Positions 53,396-62,839 of a stretch of DNA of 64,000 bases are shown here, one piece after another. Made by a program: the position numbers and the translations under genes. Under the pieces are notes generated by a model, which was given only the letters and a program-made list of their open reading frames with translations, made no database searches and was not told where the DNA came from. The DNA is taken from NCBI GenBank assembly GCA_923184405.1, contig OV299793.1, forward strand, positions 610,906 through 674,905, read 5' to 3'. This DNA is from Neisseria meningitidis. GTDB taxonomy: Bacteria > Pseudomonadota > Gammaproteobacteria > Burkholderiales > Neisseriaceae. Each line of letters begins with the position of its first letter. Position 1 is the stretch's first letter.

Positions 53396-55551
53396 TCAGG
53401 AAGAAAGCTGTTTCAGGCTGCCCGATATGGGTAATAGTTTGCCTTTTTTGCCGCGTTTTGCCTCAAACAGGGAGATGGGGATGGTCTTTGTGCGCTGCGC
53501 CGCCTGCCTTCGCTTTCAATCAGGATTTCGTCGGAAAGCGGCGGTATGCGTCATCGATTCAATGACGTTTAATCGATTTGCAGCCCTTTGCCTTTCGCCA
53601 TAATTTTCCAATTCTCGCGCCGATAGAGGCGAGGCGCGGTTTTTGATTGGTGGCAGCAATGATTTTGCAGTCGGGGTTGATGAACGAGGCATAGACGGCA
53701 GCCAAGCGGCAAAGCAGTTTCGCCATATCTGCGGTCATCACCACTTTGCCCGCTTTCACGCGCCCGACCATATCGCCCGGTTTGGCGATGAAGCCGTAAC
53801 CGCCGCTGCTTGATAATAAATAATGTTGTTCCGGCAATCCTGTCAACATCACCTTGGGTTTCGCACCGTTTTGCAGCTCGATTAAAATTAAATAAACGCC
53901 GTCGCCGCGTCCGCGAGGAGTTTCCGGCGGCATCGAGCTGATAGCAGGTTCCGCCCGACATGAATTGCAAGACGACGACAGGTAAAAGCAAGAAGTAACC
54001 TGCGTCAACACGGCGCGTCCCGCTTCTTCCACCAGCGTGCGTCGCGCGCCGTATTGTTTACATCCGCTGTATATTTCTTTGATAATCAGCTTGCGTTTTT
54101 CGTTTCGTCGCTCAAAAGGATATTCAGACGGCCTTGTTCCTCGCGCAACTCGTTCAATTCTTTTTCGAGTCTGAAACTTCAAACGCGCCAACTGGCGCAG
54201 GCATCAAAACGTTCGGCCTGGATTTCGTCAGCCCGAACGCCGCCATCAACCGGCTTTCGGGTCATCTGATTCGCGGAGACTTTAATCTCGCTTCGTCGAT
54301 GTGCAGAAAGACTTTCAGACGGCTCTGAGGATGTGCAGCCGTTTTTCCACTTGGTTCAAACGGAATTTCAGACGGCGTGTTACGGTTACGGTGCGGAAAT
54401 CCAGCCATTCCTGCAAAATCGTTTTCAGGTTTTTCTGCGCGGGCGGTCCAGCCCCATCATCACTCAAGTTCATGGACACATTGCTCTCCCAGCGAAGCTT
54501 GCGCCATCAGCGTGTTGGATGAAGCGTATCGGTATCGATGCGGCTGGATTTCGGTCCGAACACCAGTCGCACGGGATGTTCGCCGTCGGACTCGTCAGAA
54601 CACGGCGGTCGATCAAACCCAGCATCAGCTTTTTGGCATTGAGCTGGTCTTGGTTGAGCTGCTTTTTGCCCGCTGCCGGTTCTTCGGGCTGGTCTGCTCT
54701 TCGATTTCGCCAAGGATTTTGAGGAATTGGCGTCCGGCGGTAGCTCCGTTACGATGACGCGCCATTGTCCGCGCTACCAATTTTTTCGATTTCATAACGC
54801 GCACGCACGCGCACGCTGCCCTTGCTTATTTACAACCGCAGCAATTCGTCCGCCTACATGATGATTTGACCGCCGCCGACAAAATCGGGCGCAGGAATAT
54901 ATTGCATCAGGTCGGGCGGTTTCCAGCGTCGGCTTTTTCAACAGCGCAACCGCCAGCCTGCGTCACTTCGTTCAAAGCCAGCGACGGAATCTCGGTCGCC
55001 ATGCCCACCGCGATGCCTGACGCGCCGTTGAGCAAGACCCATAGGCAGGCGGGCGGGCAGGTGCAGCGGCTCGTCAAACGCGCCAAGGTCGTAGTTCGGC
55101 ACGAAATCCACCGGCCCCTGATTGATTTCGACAACAGCAATTCCGCAATCGGCGTGAGCCGCGCTTCGGCGTAACGCATCGCCGCCGCACCGTCGCCGTC
55201 GCGCGAACTGAAGTCGCCGATGCCGTCGATTGCGCGATAGCGCAAGGTAAAATCCCGCGCCATCCGCACCATCGCCTCATAGGCGGAACTGACGCCGTGC
55301 GGATGGTATTTACCCAAAATCTCACCGGACCACGCGCGCCGATTTCCTTAATCCGGGCTTCGTCCCCGCCGTCAAACCCATATCGCGCATCGCAAACAAA
55401 ATGCGCCGCTGAACGGGGCTTTTTGGGCCGTCTGAAGCAGGCAGCGCGCGGCCTTTGACCACGCTCATGGCGTATTCGAGATAGGCGCGCCCGGCGTATC
55501 AGCCGAGCATCAGCGTATTGGAATCGGTATGTGGAGCCGCAGCGGCTGCAT
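53396..55551 (-). CDS. parC: DNA topoisomerase IV subunit A, heavily frameshifted
   Basis: ParC with ParE decatenates chromosomes. N-terminus: [17 protein letters not shown], then [50 protein letters not shown] (quinolone-resistance region), and [20 protein letters not shown] with the active-site Tyr. Middle: [45 protein letters not shown], and [16 protein letters not shown]-terminal repeats: [29 protein letters not shown], then [10 protein letters not shown] and [13 protein letters not shown] at the stop. More than fifteen indels and stops break this essential gene, which again points to error. Confidence 0.9.
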
Positions 55552-55661
55552 ATTTATCGTATTTCCTTTGGAGTTGAAACCCCGCCACTTGACATCTGTC
55601 CTTCGGGGCGGTAGAATCAGACTTTATTTGGGAGGGGGCAACCTTCCTTAAATCAGGGCAA

Positions 55662-55706
55662 CACATAGGGCGGTGCTTTATGTGTCGTCCTTGTGTTGAA
55701 ACATTG
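55662..55706. repeat. Dispersed hairpin repeat, copy 2
   Basis: ACACATAGGGCGGTGCTTTA, TGTGTCGTCC and GTGTTGAAACATTG match the copy at 37668-37712. Located between parC and gpmA. Confidence 0.7.
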
Positions 55707-55851
55707 CTGTATGCGGAATGTAAACAAAGGACATTATTGTAAATCAAAACAGCAAACTATAGTGGGAGCGTGTCTGAATCTGAATCAAATACGGGAAATG
55801 TGAAAATATGTTATAAATAAGGCATTCCCAATGTCACACATTGGAGACGAT

Positions 55852-56535
55852 ATGGAACTGGTATTTATCCGCCACGGACAAAGCGAATCGAACGCGAAAA
55901 ACCTGTTTACAGGCTGGCGCGACGTAAAGATGAGCGAGCAGGGCTTGCCGAGGCAGCCGCCGCCGCAAAAAAACTGAAAGAAAACGGCTACGAGTTCGAC
56001 ATCGCCTCCACATCCGTCCTGACCCGCGCGATTAAGACCTGCAACATCGTTTTGGAAGAATCCGACCAACAGTTCGTACCGCAAATCAAAACATGGCGGC
56101 TGAACGAACGCCACTACGGCCAACTGCAAGGCCTGGACAAAAACAAACCGCCGAACAATACGGCGACGAGCAAATCCGCATCCGGCGGCGGAGCAAAGAC
56201 ACCCTGCCGCCGCTTTTGGACAAAGACGATGAGTTTTCCGCACACAAAGACAGCCGCTATGCCCATCTGCCCGCCGATGTCGTACCCGACGGCGAAAACC
56301 TGAAAGTAACGCTGGAGCGCGTATTACCGTTTTGGGAAGACCAAATCGCCCCCGCGATTTTGAGCGGCAAACGAGTCTTGGTGGCGGCGCACGGCAACGC
56401 CCTGCGCGCGCTGGCAAAACACAGCGAGGGCATTTCCGACAAAGACATCATGGCCTTAGAAATCCTGACCCATCAGCCGTAGGCGTACAAATTGGACGAC
56501 AATTTGAAAGTCCTCGCACAAAAATCTACCTGTAA
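55852..56535 (+). CDS. gpmA: 2,3-bisphosphoglycerate-dependent phosphoglycerate mutase, frameshifted
   Basis: Glycolytic/gluconeogenic mutase of 227 residues. [20 protein letters not shown] has the RHG phosphohistidine motif. [20 protein letters not shown] and [15 protein letters not shown] hold the acid/base Glu, and [16 protein letters not shown] the second His. It ends [11 protein letters not shown] and (after a shift) KIYL. Indels near 55945, 56150 and 56515 and a TAG near 56481 break it. The start is preceded by TTGGAGACGAT. An uptake-sequence terminator follows. Confidence 0.92.
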
Positions 56536-56548
56536 GGGTGTGAAATAA

Positions 56549-56590
56549 AAAATGCCGTCTGACAGGGTTGAGCGTTCAGACGGCATTTTT
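56549..56590. terminator. Uptake-sequence terminator between gpmA and the TDT transporter
   Basis: AAAAAATGCCGTCTGA...TTCAGACGGCATTTTT. T-tracts on both strands make it a convincing bidirectional terminator. Confidence 0.85.
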
Positions 56591-56609
56591 GACAAGGCGG
56601 CAAAACGCA

Positions 56610-57551
56610 TCAGCCGCGTACCAAGAAACGCCCCGTCGCTATCCGGTGCAGCGTACCGACAGCAGCAGCGCCACGCCTGCCGATCCGGCGGTGGCAAGCG
56701 TCAGCCCTAAGCCCGACAATACGCCGGAAGCCGCCAGATGCAGACCGCATCCTGCCATTGCCGCGAAACCGAATGAAAATCCCCAAAGCTCATCGTAAAA
56801 CCACCTTCCCAAAACCAGCGGGTCAGGCGTAGCAAGAACAAAAGCTGCAGGCAGCCGTAGCCGATTAATGCCAACGCAAAACCGTCGACTTTACCGCCGA
56901 CGGCAAAATACGCGCCGCAGCCGACAAAGGCGGGCGCAAGCTGGATGCCGACCACGCCACGCGCCGCCGTGCCGACAAGTGCCGCCGTGCGCAGCCTGCC
57001 CAAGATGGAGGCTTCCAAGCTCAGCCAGGAAAACATACCCGCGCCGAAAACAAAGCTGCATAATCATGATGCCCCAACGCCGCCAGAGATGACGCGCTGA
57101 CAAAGTTTGTCGCAACCGTAGGCAGATAAATAATCGGCGTCGTCGCCTCCAAGGAATGCAGGCCGCGCCACAGACAATCCGCCCGATACATCGAAAACGC
57201 CAACTGTCCGGCAACGCCGACATAAATCAGGACTGCCGCCGCGCCTGCCTGATAGGGCTTCAGCGCAGAGTCCCTCCAGCATAGCGGTAATCGGAATCGC
57301 GCTGATGAAGCAGCATTGCACCAAGTCGCGCAAATCAGACAAAAATCGTTTCGGTACGCAAACATTTTGATCAGGTATGCCGCCACCAGCAAGAGCCAGA
57401 CAACCGAAGCCGCCGCAAGCAGCGATTCAGCGGCCAAGGCAGGGAGCAGCCCGACAGACGCGCCGTAACGCCACGACAGCCCCAAGGCAAACAATTCCAG
57501 CGCGATGCTGAAATAACTCAAAGGAATCGGAAATTTCTTAGATGCAGACAT
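56610..57551 (-). CDS. TehA/SLAC1-like (TDT family) membrane transporter, frameshifted
   Basis: About 313 residues with ten hydrophobic segments expected. It starts MSASKKFPIPLSYFSIALEL, where PLSYFSIALG-type sequence is the family's first helix. Further segments are LLVAAYLIKMFAYR, PYQAGAAAVLIYVGVAGQLA, YLPTVATNFVSASSLAALGH then HDYAALF and FSWLSLEASILGRL, then GVVGIQLAPAFVGCGAYFAV. TehA relatives are anion channels linked to tellurite resistance in E. coli; the substrate here is unknown. Indels near 57330, 57270, 57035 and 56780 break it. A Correia element lies 37 bases upstream of the start. Confidence 0.8.
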
Positions 57552-57588
57552 AAACACCGCTAGACGGCATACCGTCGTAACGCACAGA

Positions 57589-57743
57589 TATAGTGAATTA
57601 ACAAAAACCAGTACGACGTTGCCTCGCCTTAGCTCAAGAGAACGATTCTCTAAGGTGCTGAAGCACCAAGTGAATCGGTTTCAGTACTATTTGTACTCGT
57701 CTGCGGCTCGCCGCCCCGTCCTGATTTTTGTTAATTCACTATA
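57589..57743. repeat. Full-length Correia element (155 bp)
   Basis: The ends are TATAGTGAATTAAC and GTTAATTCACTATA. The core includes the long-form insert (GCTCAAGAGAACGATTCTCT, AAGGTGCTGAAGCACCAAGT, GAATCGGTTT) that in published long Correia elements carries an IHF-binding site. Its right end directly abuts the truncated IS110 transposase frame. Confidence 0.92.
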
Positions 57744-58609
57744 TCGACATCGCCAAACGAAACTTCGTCATCGCCGTTTCGTCTTTGTCTAAAACCAAAA
57801 CCGAAACCAACAACCCCAAAGGTATCGCCCATACTATCGAATACCTTAAAAACACAAGGTCGCCCTCGTCGTGACGGAAAGTACTGGCGGTCTCGAAATC
57901 CCCGCCGCCAAAGCCATCCGCCGAGCAGGCATAGCCGTGATTATCGCCAACCCGCGTCAGACGCATCAGTTTGCCCAATCGCAGCCGCTGACCAAAACCG
58001 ACGCCAAAGATGCCAAAATGCCCGCCTTCTTCGCACAGATGACGGCACAGAAAGAAGATTCGCAAACCATGCCCTACCAACCGCCCAGCGAAACGGAACA
58101 CGTGTTAGAAGCCTTGGTTAACCGCCGGAAACAAGCGCCGGACATGCGGACTGCGGAATAACCGTCTGCACTATGTTCCTGAAACACAAGTCGATAGAGT
58201 CAAATAAAAGAATCCTCCATTTTGATCGTAGCTGATTGACGAGGTGGACAAACAAATCGACGACCACACCCACACGCATTTTGACAGCAAAGCCAGAGTG
58301 GCGGAGCAAATCAATAACATCAGTTCGATAACGACGGCTACGCTGATGGTGATGATGCCCGAATTGGGGCGGCTGTCGCACAAACGGATAACGGGTTTGG
58401 TTGGCATTGCCCCGCACCCGAGGGAGAGCGGGGAAACCAAATTCAAAAGCCGCTGCTTTGGCGGAAAGTCTGCGGTACGTAAGGCGCTGCATATAGCTAC
58501 CGTGGCAGCGACACGTTTTGAACCGCTTATTCGGGATTTCTACCAACGCCTGCTGTCCGAGAGTATGCCGTATAAGGTTGCCGTTACGGCATGTATGCGC
58601 AAATTGCTA
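57744..58609 (+). pseudogene. IS110-family transposase (Piv-like), truncated at both ends
   Basis: The frame begins inside the protein as IDIAKRNFVIAVSSLSKTKT with the first acidic residue of the DEDD RuvC-like domain. Then come ESTGGLEIPAAKAIRRAGIA-type, VIIANPRQTHQFAQSQPLTK with TDAKDAK (late acidic site), and the C-terminal domain LVGIAPHPRESGETKFKSRC. FGGKSAVRKALHIAT carries the catalytic Ser-bearing region, and KVAVTACMRKLLE is where it ends. The start codon and first residues are lost at a Correia element, and the C-terminus is cut by the IS5-family element at 58610. Indels near 57860, 58130 and 58230 also occur. Confidence 0.85.
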
Positions 58610-58697
58610 GAGACCTTTGCAAAATTCCTTTCCCTCCCGACAGACCGAAACCGAAACACAGGTTTTCGGCTATTTTCGCTCCTAATCACTCCTAATT

Positions 58698-59906
58698 CTA
58701 CCCAAATAGAGGCTTAATCATCCCAGGACACCCGATAATCAGGCATCCGTGCTGCCTTTTAGGCGGCAGCGACACACTTAGCCTATTGGCGGCTTTCAAC
58801 AGGTTCAAACACATCGCCTTCAGATGGCTTTGCGCACTCACTTTAATCAGTCCGAAATAGGTTGACCGCGCATAGCGGAATTTACGGTGCAGCGTACCGA
58901 AGCTTTGTTCGACCACATAACGGGTCTTCGACAAATATCGGTTGCGTTTGGTTTGCACTTCCGACAGCGGACGGTTGCGGCAGGCTTTGCGCATAATGCC
59001 GTCCTGCAACTGATGTTCTTCCAGATGTTGTCGGTTTTCCGCACTGTCATAGCCTTTGTCGGCATAGACGGTCGTACCTTCAGGTAACCGCTTCCAACAA
59101 CGGCGGCAGGTGTTTGCACTCATGGGCATTGGCGGGGGTAATGTGCAGTTTCTCGATATAGCCTTCCGCATCGGTGCGGGTATGTTGTTTGTAACCGAGT
59201 TTGTAGAGGCCGTTTTTCTTTATCCAACGGGCATCGCTGTCCTTACTCGGTGTGGTTTGGCCGCTGACTTGTCCTTCTTCATCGACTTCTATGGCCTGGC
59301 GCTGTTTGCTGCCGGCGGTCTGAATAATGGTGGCGTCAACGACGACGGCGGATGCTTTCTCTACTTTTAAGCCTTTTTCGGTCAGTTGGCAGTTAATCAG
59401 TTTGAGCAATTCGGACAGGGTGTCGTCTTGCGCCAGCCAGTTGCAGTAGCGGCATAAAGTATAGTGGATTAACAAAAATCAGGACAAGGCGACGAAGCCG
59501 CAGACAGTACAAATAGTGCGGAACCGATTCACTTGGTGCTTCAGTACCTTAGAGAATCGTTATCTTTGAGCTAAGGACTGATTTTTGTTAATCCACTATA
59601 CTGTAATCAGAGATACTCAGTTCGTCGAAACGGCAAAACAGGTTGAAATCGATGCGGGTAATGAGGCTGTGTTCGAGTTCGGGATCGGAGAGTCTGTGCC
59701 ATTGTCCGAGCAGGACGGCTTTGAACGATGGACAACAGCGGGTAGGCGGGACAGCCGCGGTGGTCTCTAAGGTAACAGGTTTTTTGACGGTTCAGGTATT
59801 GTTCGATTGGATGCCAATCAATCACCTGGTCCAACTTCAATAGAAGGAAACGGTCGATGTGTCTGGCAATCATGGCTTGGGCAGTTTGCTGGATGAAGGT
59901 ACTCAT
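58698..59906 (-). pseudogene. IS5/IS1106-like DDE transposase interrupted by a Correia element
   Basis: It starts MSTFIQQTAQAMIARHIDRF and continues LLKLDQVIDWHPIEQYLNRQ. Further on are CRYCNWLAQDDTLSELLKLI, ASAVVVDATIIQTAGSKQRQ (first Asp), GLYKLGYKQHTRTDAEGYIE, GTTVYADKGYDSAENRQHLE (second Asp), and RYVVEQSFGTLHRKFRYARS (Glu). Translation should join ..SISDYST to LCRYCNW at the Correia site; removing the 141-bp element plus one TA restores the codons. Two indels (near 59720 and 59090) also shift the frame. Confidence 0.88.
59460..59600. repeat. Correia element (141 bp) inside the IS5-family transposase
   Basis: The ends TATAGTGGATTAACAAAAAT and ATTTTTGTTAATCCACTATA bound the long-form core (CGATTCACTTGGTGCTTCAG; ACCTTAGAGAATCGTTATCT). 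It sits at a TA in the transposase codons, in the manner expected for Correia transposition. Confidence 0.93.
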
Positions 59907-59998
59907 GAGAAATCCCCTAAATGTCTTGGTGGGAATTTAGGGGATTTTGGAGAATTTTGCAAAGGTCTCAAATAGTGTGTGTTCTTTCCAATCATCAC

Positions 59999-60043
59999 AA
60001 AAAGCAGCCTGCACTTCGATTTTTGAATGTGCAGGCTGCTTTT
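59999..60043. terminator. Strong bidirectional hairpin terminator
   Basis: AAAAGCAGCCTGCAC and GTGCAGGCTGCTTTT form a perfect 15-bp stem with A and T tracts on either side. Confidence 0.8.
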
Positions 60044-60052
60044 GATAGAGAA

Positions 60053-60086
60053 AAGCCGTCTGAAAATTATTCTTCAGACGGCCTTT
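60053..60086. terminator. Uptake-sequence terminator variant
   Basis: AAGCCGTCTGAA and TTCAGACGGCCTT with an 8-base loop. It is adjacent to the previous hairpin. Confidence 0.75.
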
Positions 60087-60286
60087 GATATTGAGTTTTG
60101 TTGGTACATGACGCAAGCAGCGTGTGCTGCTGACTGGATTACGGCATAGTTTGGAATCATATCAATAATAAAAAAAAACGCGTACATGCGTACAGATTAC
60201 AACGTAAACCTCAATCTTAAGGTTTGCGTAGCCCGCAGTGGTAGGGTGTGTGGTCTAGCCACGCACGCGGTTGACAGAAGTGCTAG

Positions 60287-60361
60287 CTACGGATTGCTGC
60301 CGCGTTTGCCGTATTTGTCGGCAAATTCGCCGCTGATGATGGCGGAAGTAGGAACTTGCAT
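60287..60361 (-). CDS. Possible 24-residue peptide or 5' fragment
   Basis: MQVPTSAIISGEFADKYGKR then GSNP and a stop, with AGGAGAACCATC before the ATG. The ribosome-binding site is good, but 24 residues is very short. It may be the surviving 5' end of a longer gene cut by an error or rearrangement. No family recognised. Confidence 0.35.
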   Translation of the reverse strand: MQVPTSAIISGEFADKYGKRGSNP

Positions 60362-60407
60362 GATGGTTCTCCTTGTTTCGGGTTGACGGTAGGGGATTTA
60401 GCGGAAA

Positions 60408-60446
60408 AGGTCGTCTGAAAACGAGATTTTTGTTTTCAGACGACCT
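60408..60446. terminator. Variant uptake-sequence hairpin (AGGTCGTCTGAA)
   Basis: AGGTCGTCTGAAAAC and GTTTTCAGACGACCT form a 15-bp perfect stem. The arm differs from the standard sequence by GTCG for GCCG, matching the variant uptake dialect used by some Neisseria species. Confidence 0.75.
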
Positions 60447-60534
60447 GTAAAACTAAAGGTAGATTTTAAATCTTGGCTTAAATTATAAAAAACGCTAAAA
60501 TAATGTCATTTATGAATGACTGAAAGATTAACCA

Positions 60535-60781
60535 TGACCGAATTTGCACGAAAAAATTGGAACAAGATAACTGGAGATGCCATCAAAGCCAAAATGCATG
60601 AGCATGGAATTGGCTTTATACAATTATCAGAATTATTCTTGGAGCAAGGGGAAAGGGAAACGGCAAATGCAATTTGTAACAAAGTCAAATAACAGGTACT
60701 TTTTCCCAAGCTTTGTATCTTAAATGGATGGAGTTAATGACCAAACAGGAAAAGCAAGAAGCACCGCGAAAAAAAATATAA
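60535..60781 (+). CDS. DUF6471-like small protein at the head of the restriction-modification cassette
   Basis: MTEFARKNWNKITGDAIKAK then MHEHGIGFIQLSELFLEQGE then RETANAICNKV is followed, after an indel near 60690, by GTFSQALYLKWMELM and a Lys/Glu-rich tail. It is a helical protein of about 80 residues resembling a small HTH-like family. Its end overlaps the methyltransferase start (60778), so a role as cassette controller or accessory is a reasonable inference only. Confidence 0.55.
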
Positions 60782-61684
60782 AATCATTTCTTTATTTAAC
60801 GGTTGAGGCGGAATGGATTTAGGTTACCTGGGGGGCTTTGAGGTTTTAAACCGTACTTATGACAAACATGATTTTGATATTATTTGGGCGAACGAAATCG
60901 ACGAACACGCTGTTAGAACCTACCGCCACAACTTAGAAAACACATTGTACATGGTGATACAAAGCAGCATTTGGATCAAACACCACTAGCGCAGACATCA
61001 TTATCGGTGGCTTTCCTTGTATGTATTATTTCTATTAATGGTAAAGGTGCAGGTATTTCAGGCAGACGAGCGCGCTGTATAAAGCCATAATGTCTGCTGT
61101 TGAACGCGTTCGCCCCAAAATATTTGTTGCTGAAAATGTCAAAGGGCTACTGATGAAGCATCATCGGAAAGATTTGGAAACAGTGCTACCAGATTTTCGC
61201 AATTTGGGTTATCAGGTAGATTACTACTTGCTGAATGCAGCCGATTACGGTGTTCCACAGACTCGGGAGCGAGTTATCATCGTTGGAAGGCTACCTGAAA
61301 TTCCGAATACAGATTGAAAAAACAAATACCAGCAACAGCTATGTAACAGCTAGACAGGCTATAGGCGATTTGGTCGACAAAGTAGAAGACGAAATTGCCA
61401 ACCATATTTGGAGTAGAGCAGAAAAAAGCCCCGATCAAGGTAGTCGAAAATTGGATGCCGAAAGGGCGGGCTACACTATTAGGGCAGAATGCCATGGAAA
61501 CATACAGTGGCATTACGAATTACCCCGCCGCATCTCCATGCGTGAGGCGGCGCGCATCCAATCGTTTCCCGACAATTTTATTTTCCAGGCAAAATTGCGT
61601 GCCACAGAACGGCAAATTGGCAACGCCGTACCTCCTGTTTTAGGGTGGCACATCGCCGCCGCCGTTAGTAAGGCACTTAAATAA
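60778..61684 (+). CDS. DNA (cytosine-5)-methyltransferase of a type II R-M system, frameshifted
   Basis: C5-methyltransferase of about 310 residues. KIISLFNG then GGMDLGYLGGFEVL gives motif I. IIWANEIDEHAVRTYRHNLE gives motif II/III, and IIIGGFPC, followed by damage, the motif IV Pro-Cys nucleophile. SAVERVRPKIFVAENVKGLL gives motif VI (ENV), and YGVPQTRERVIIVGR motif VIII. ISMREAARIQSFPDNFIF and ERQIGNAVPPVLGWHIAAAV give motifs IX-X. The expected ATG reads AT-AAAATC with one base missing. Indels near 60810, 60950, 61025, 61065 and 61285 break it. The short variable region suggests a small recognition domain; the target is unknown. Confidence 0.88.
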
Positions 61685-61737
61685 CCCTGTTAAATAAGAT
61701 AAAATTACTACTTTATATTTTTAAGTGGTAATGCATT

Positions 61738-62750
61738 ATGCTGACAAAAAGGAGTTTGAGAAGTTTTAGACGAGGTTTGCACCGTATTGAGGCAAGAGGC
61801 AAAAACGCACCTTTCAAATCCCAAGATATTTTGAAAACAGAGTTCGTGCGCTGTGCATTGCAAAATTCCCGCTTATGCTGACATAGTTATCAATCCTGAA
61901 CCTGTGCCGCAAATTTTCCCCGATGTTCCAATAGGGAATATGGTGTAGAAGTCAAATTCACGCAAAAAGATACTTGGCGCAGCGTAGCAAACAGTATCCA
62001 GAGAAAAACAAAGCTGACGGTGTACAGCATATCTATGTGGTATTCGGAAAAATGGGGGCATTCCCGATGTGAAATGGCAACTTTACGAAGATAGCGTAAT
62101 TCATGTCCGCACATCGCATGTTCCGCGCTTTGAGGTGAAATAGAATCTGATCGACCGTCTCTGTTTGAGGGTTTCGGTATTTCCTATGCTGAAATTGCCG
62201 ATTTGGATATGCATGAAAAAATGGAATATATCCGAAAATATGCCCGTAACAGGCTGAAAGAAGGCGAGCGGTTATGGTGGATAGAAGACATTGACGCAGT
62301 AGACAGCCATGATCTGCCTTTGGAAGTGCGCCTTTACACTTCCCTGCCGCAGGAAGAAAAAATCCGCCTCCGAGCTGAAGCAGCATTAGTCTCCCCCGTA
62401 TTGTCTGCTCAGGCAGGGCGAAGCACAAATACGATAATGCCGTCCTGTAATCTGATTACCTATCGCGGTGTGCTTTGTCATCAGGCGCGGGACTTATTCA
62501 GTGCGGGCAGCGTTGCCAACTCGGCGGAAGACTACCGTGGCGGAAACTATGTAGAAAAATCTTTAAAATTGATTGAGCATGAAATTGAAAAAGCTGCTTT
62601 GGAAATGGATGATGCTCTAATTGTCGAATATTGGGGAGAAAGCGTCCCGACAGAAAAACGCCTAGAGTATTGGATTAAGATGTTGGATGATTTGGCAGAT
62701 GGCTGGATGCCTTCTGAATCGCTATTCAATGGTAGGTATAAAGCCAAATA
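61738..62750 (+). CDS. Putative type II restriction endonuclease partner, frameshifted
   Basis: Lies 53 bases after the methyltransferase on the same strand. N-terminus MLTKRSLRSFRRGLHRIEAR. A central PDVPIGNMV(V)EVKFTQKDTW region (about 61920-61980), reconstructed over indels, has the spacing of a PD-(D/E)xK nuclease site (Asp ... Glu-Val-Lys). An intact C-terminal block of 182 codons runs MDMHEKMEYIRKYARNRLKE ... LADGWMPSESLFNGRYKAK. Position and motif support a restriction enzyme; I cannot name it. Frames shift near 61865, 61950, 62000, 62050 and 62145. Confidence 0.6.
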
Positions 62751-62760
62751 AACTGACAGA

Positions 62761-62791
62761 GGCCGTCTGAAAATATCTTTCAGACGGCATC
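62761..62791. terminator. Uptake-sequence terminator after the R-M cassette
   Basis: GCCGTCTGAAA and TTTCAGACGGC with an ATATC loop, followed by ATCTTTATT. Confidence 0.82.
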
Positions 62792-62799
62792 TTTATTAC

Positions 62800-62833
62800 A
62801 AAAGGCAGCCTGAATCCCTTTCAGGCTGCCTTT
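62800..62833. terminator. Hairpin terminator after alaS
   Basis: AAAGGCAGCCTGA and TCAGGCTGCCTTT form a 13-bp stem with A/T tracts, six bases before the alaS stop codon; usable from both sides. Confidence 0.8.
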
Positions 62834-62839
62834 CCTACA

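Larger units (their letters stand above)
58610..59969 (-). mobile_element. IS5-family insertion sequence (IS1106-like), carrying a Correia insertion
   Basis: The terminal inverted repeats GAGACCTTTGCAAAATTCC (58610) and GGAGAATTTTGCAAAGGTCTC (ending 59969) bound an element of about 1.22 kb plus a 141-bp Correia insertion. The single transposase gene is on the minus strand. I assign IS1106 from memory of its transposase sequence. No clear target duplication is visible beside the ends. Confidence 0.85.

Noticed and set aside
57773..58609. IS110 transposase as a functional pilin-inversion recombinase
   Set aside because: It lacks its start codon and C-terminus and sits far from any pilin gene in this window.
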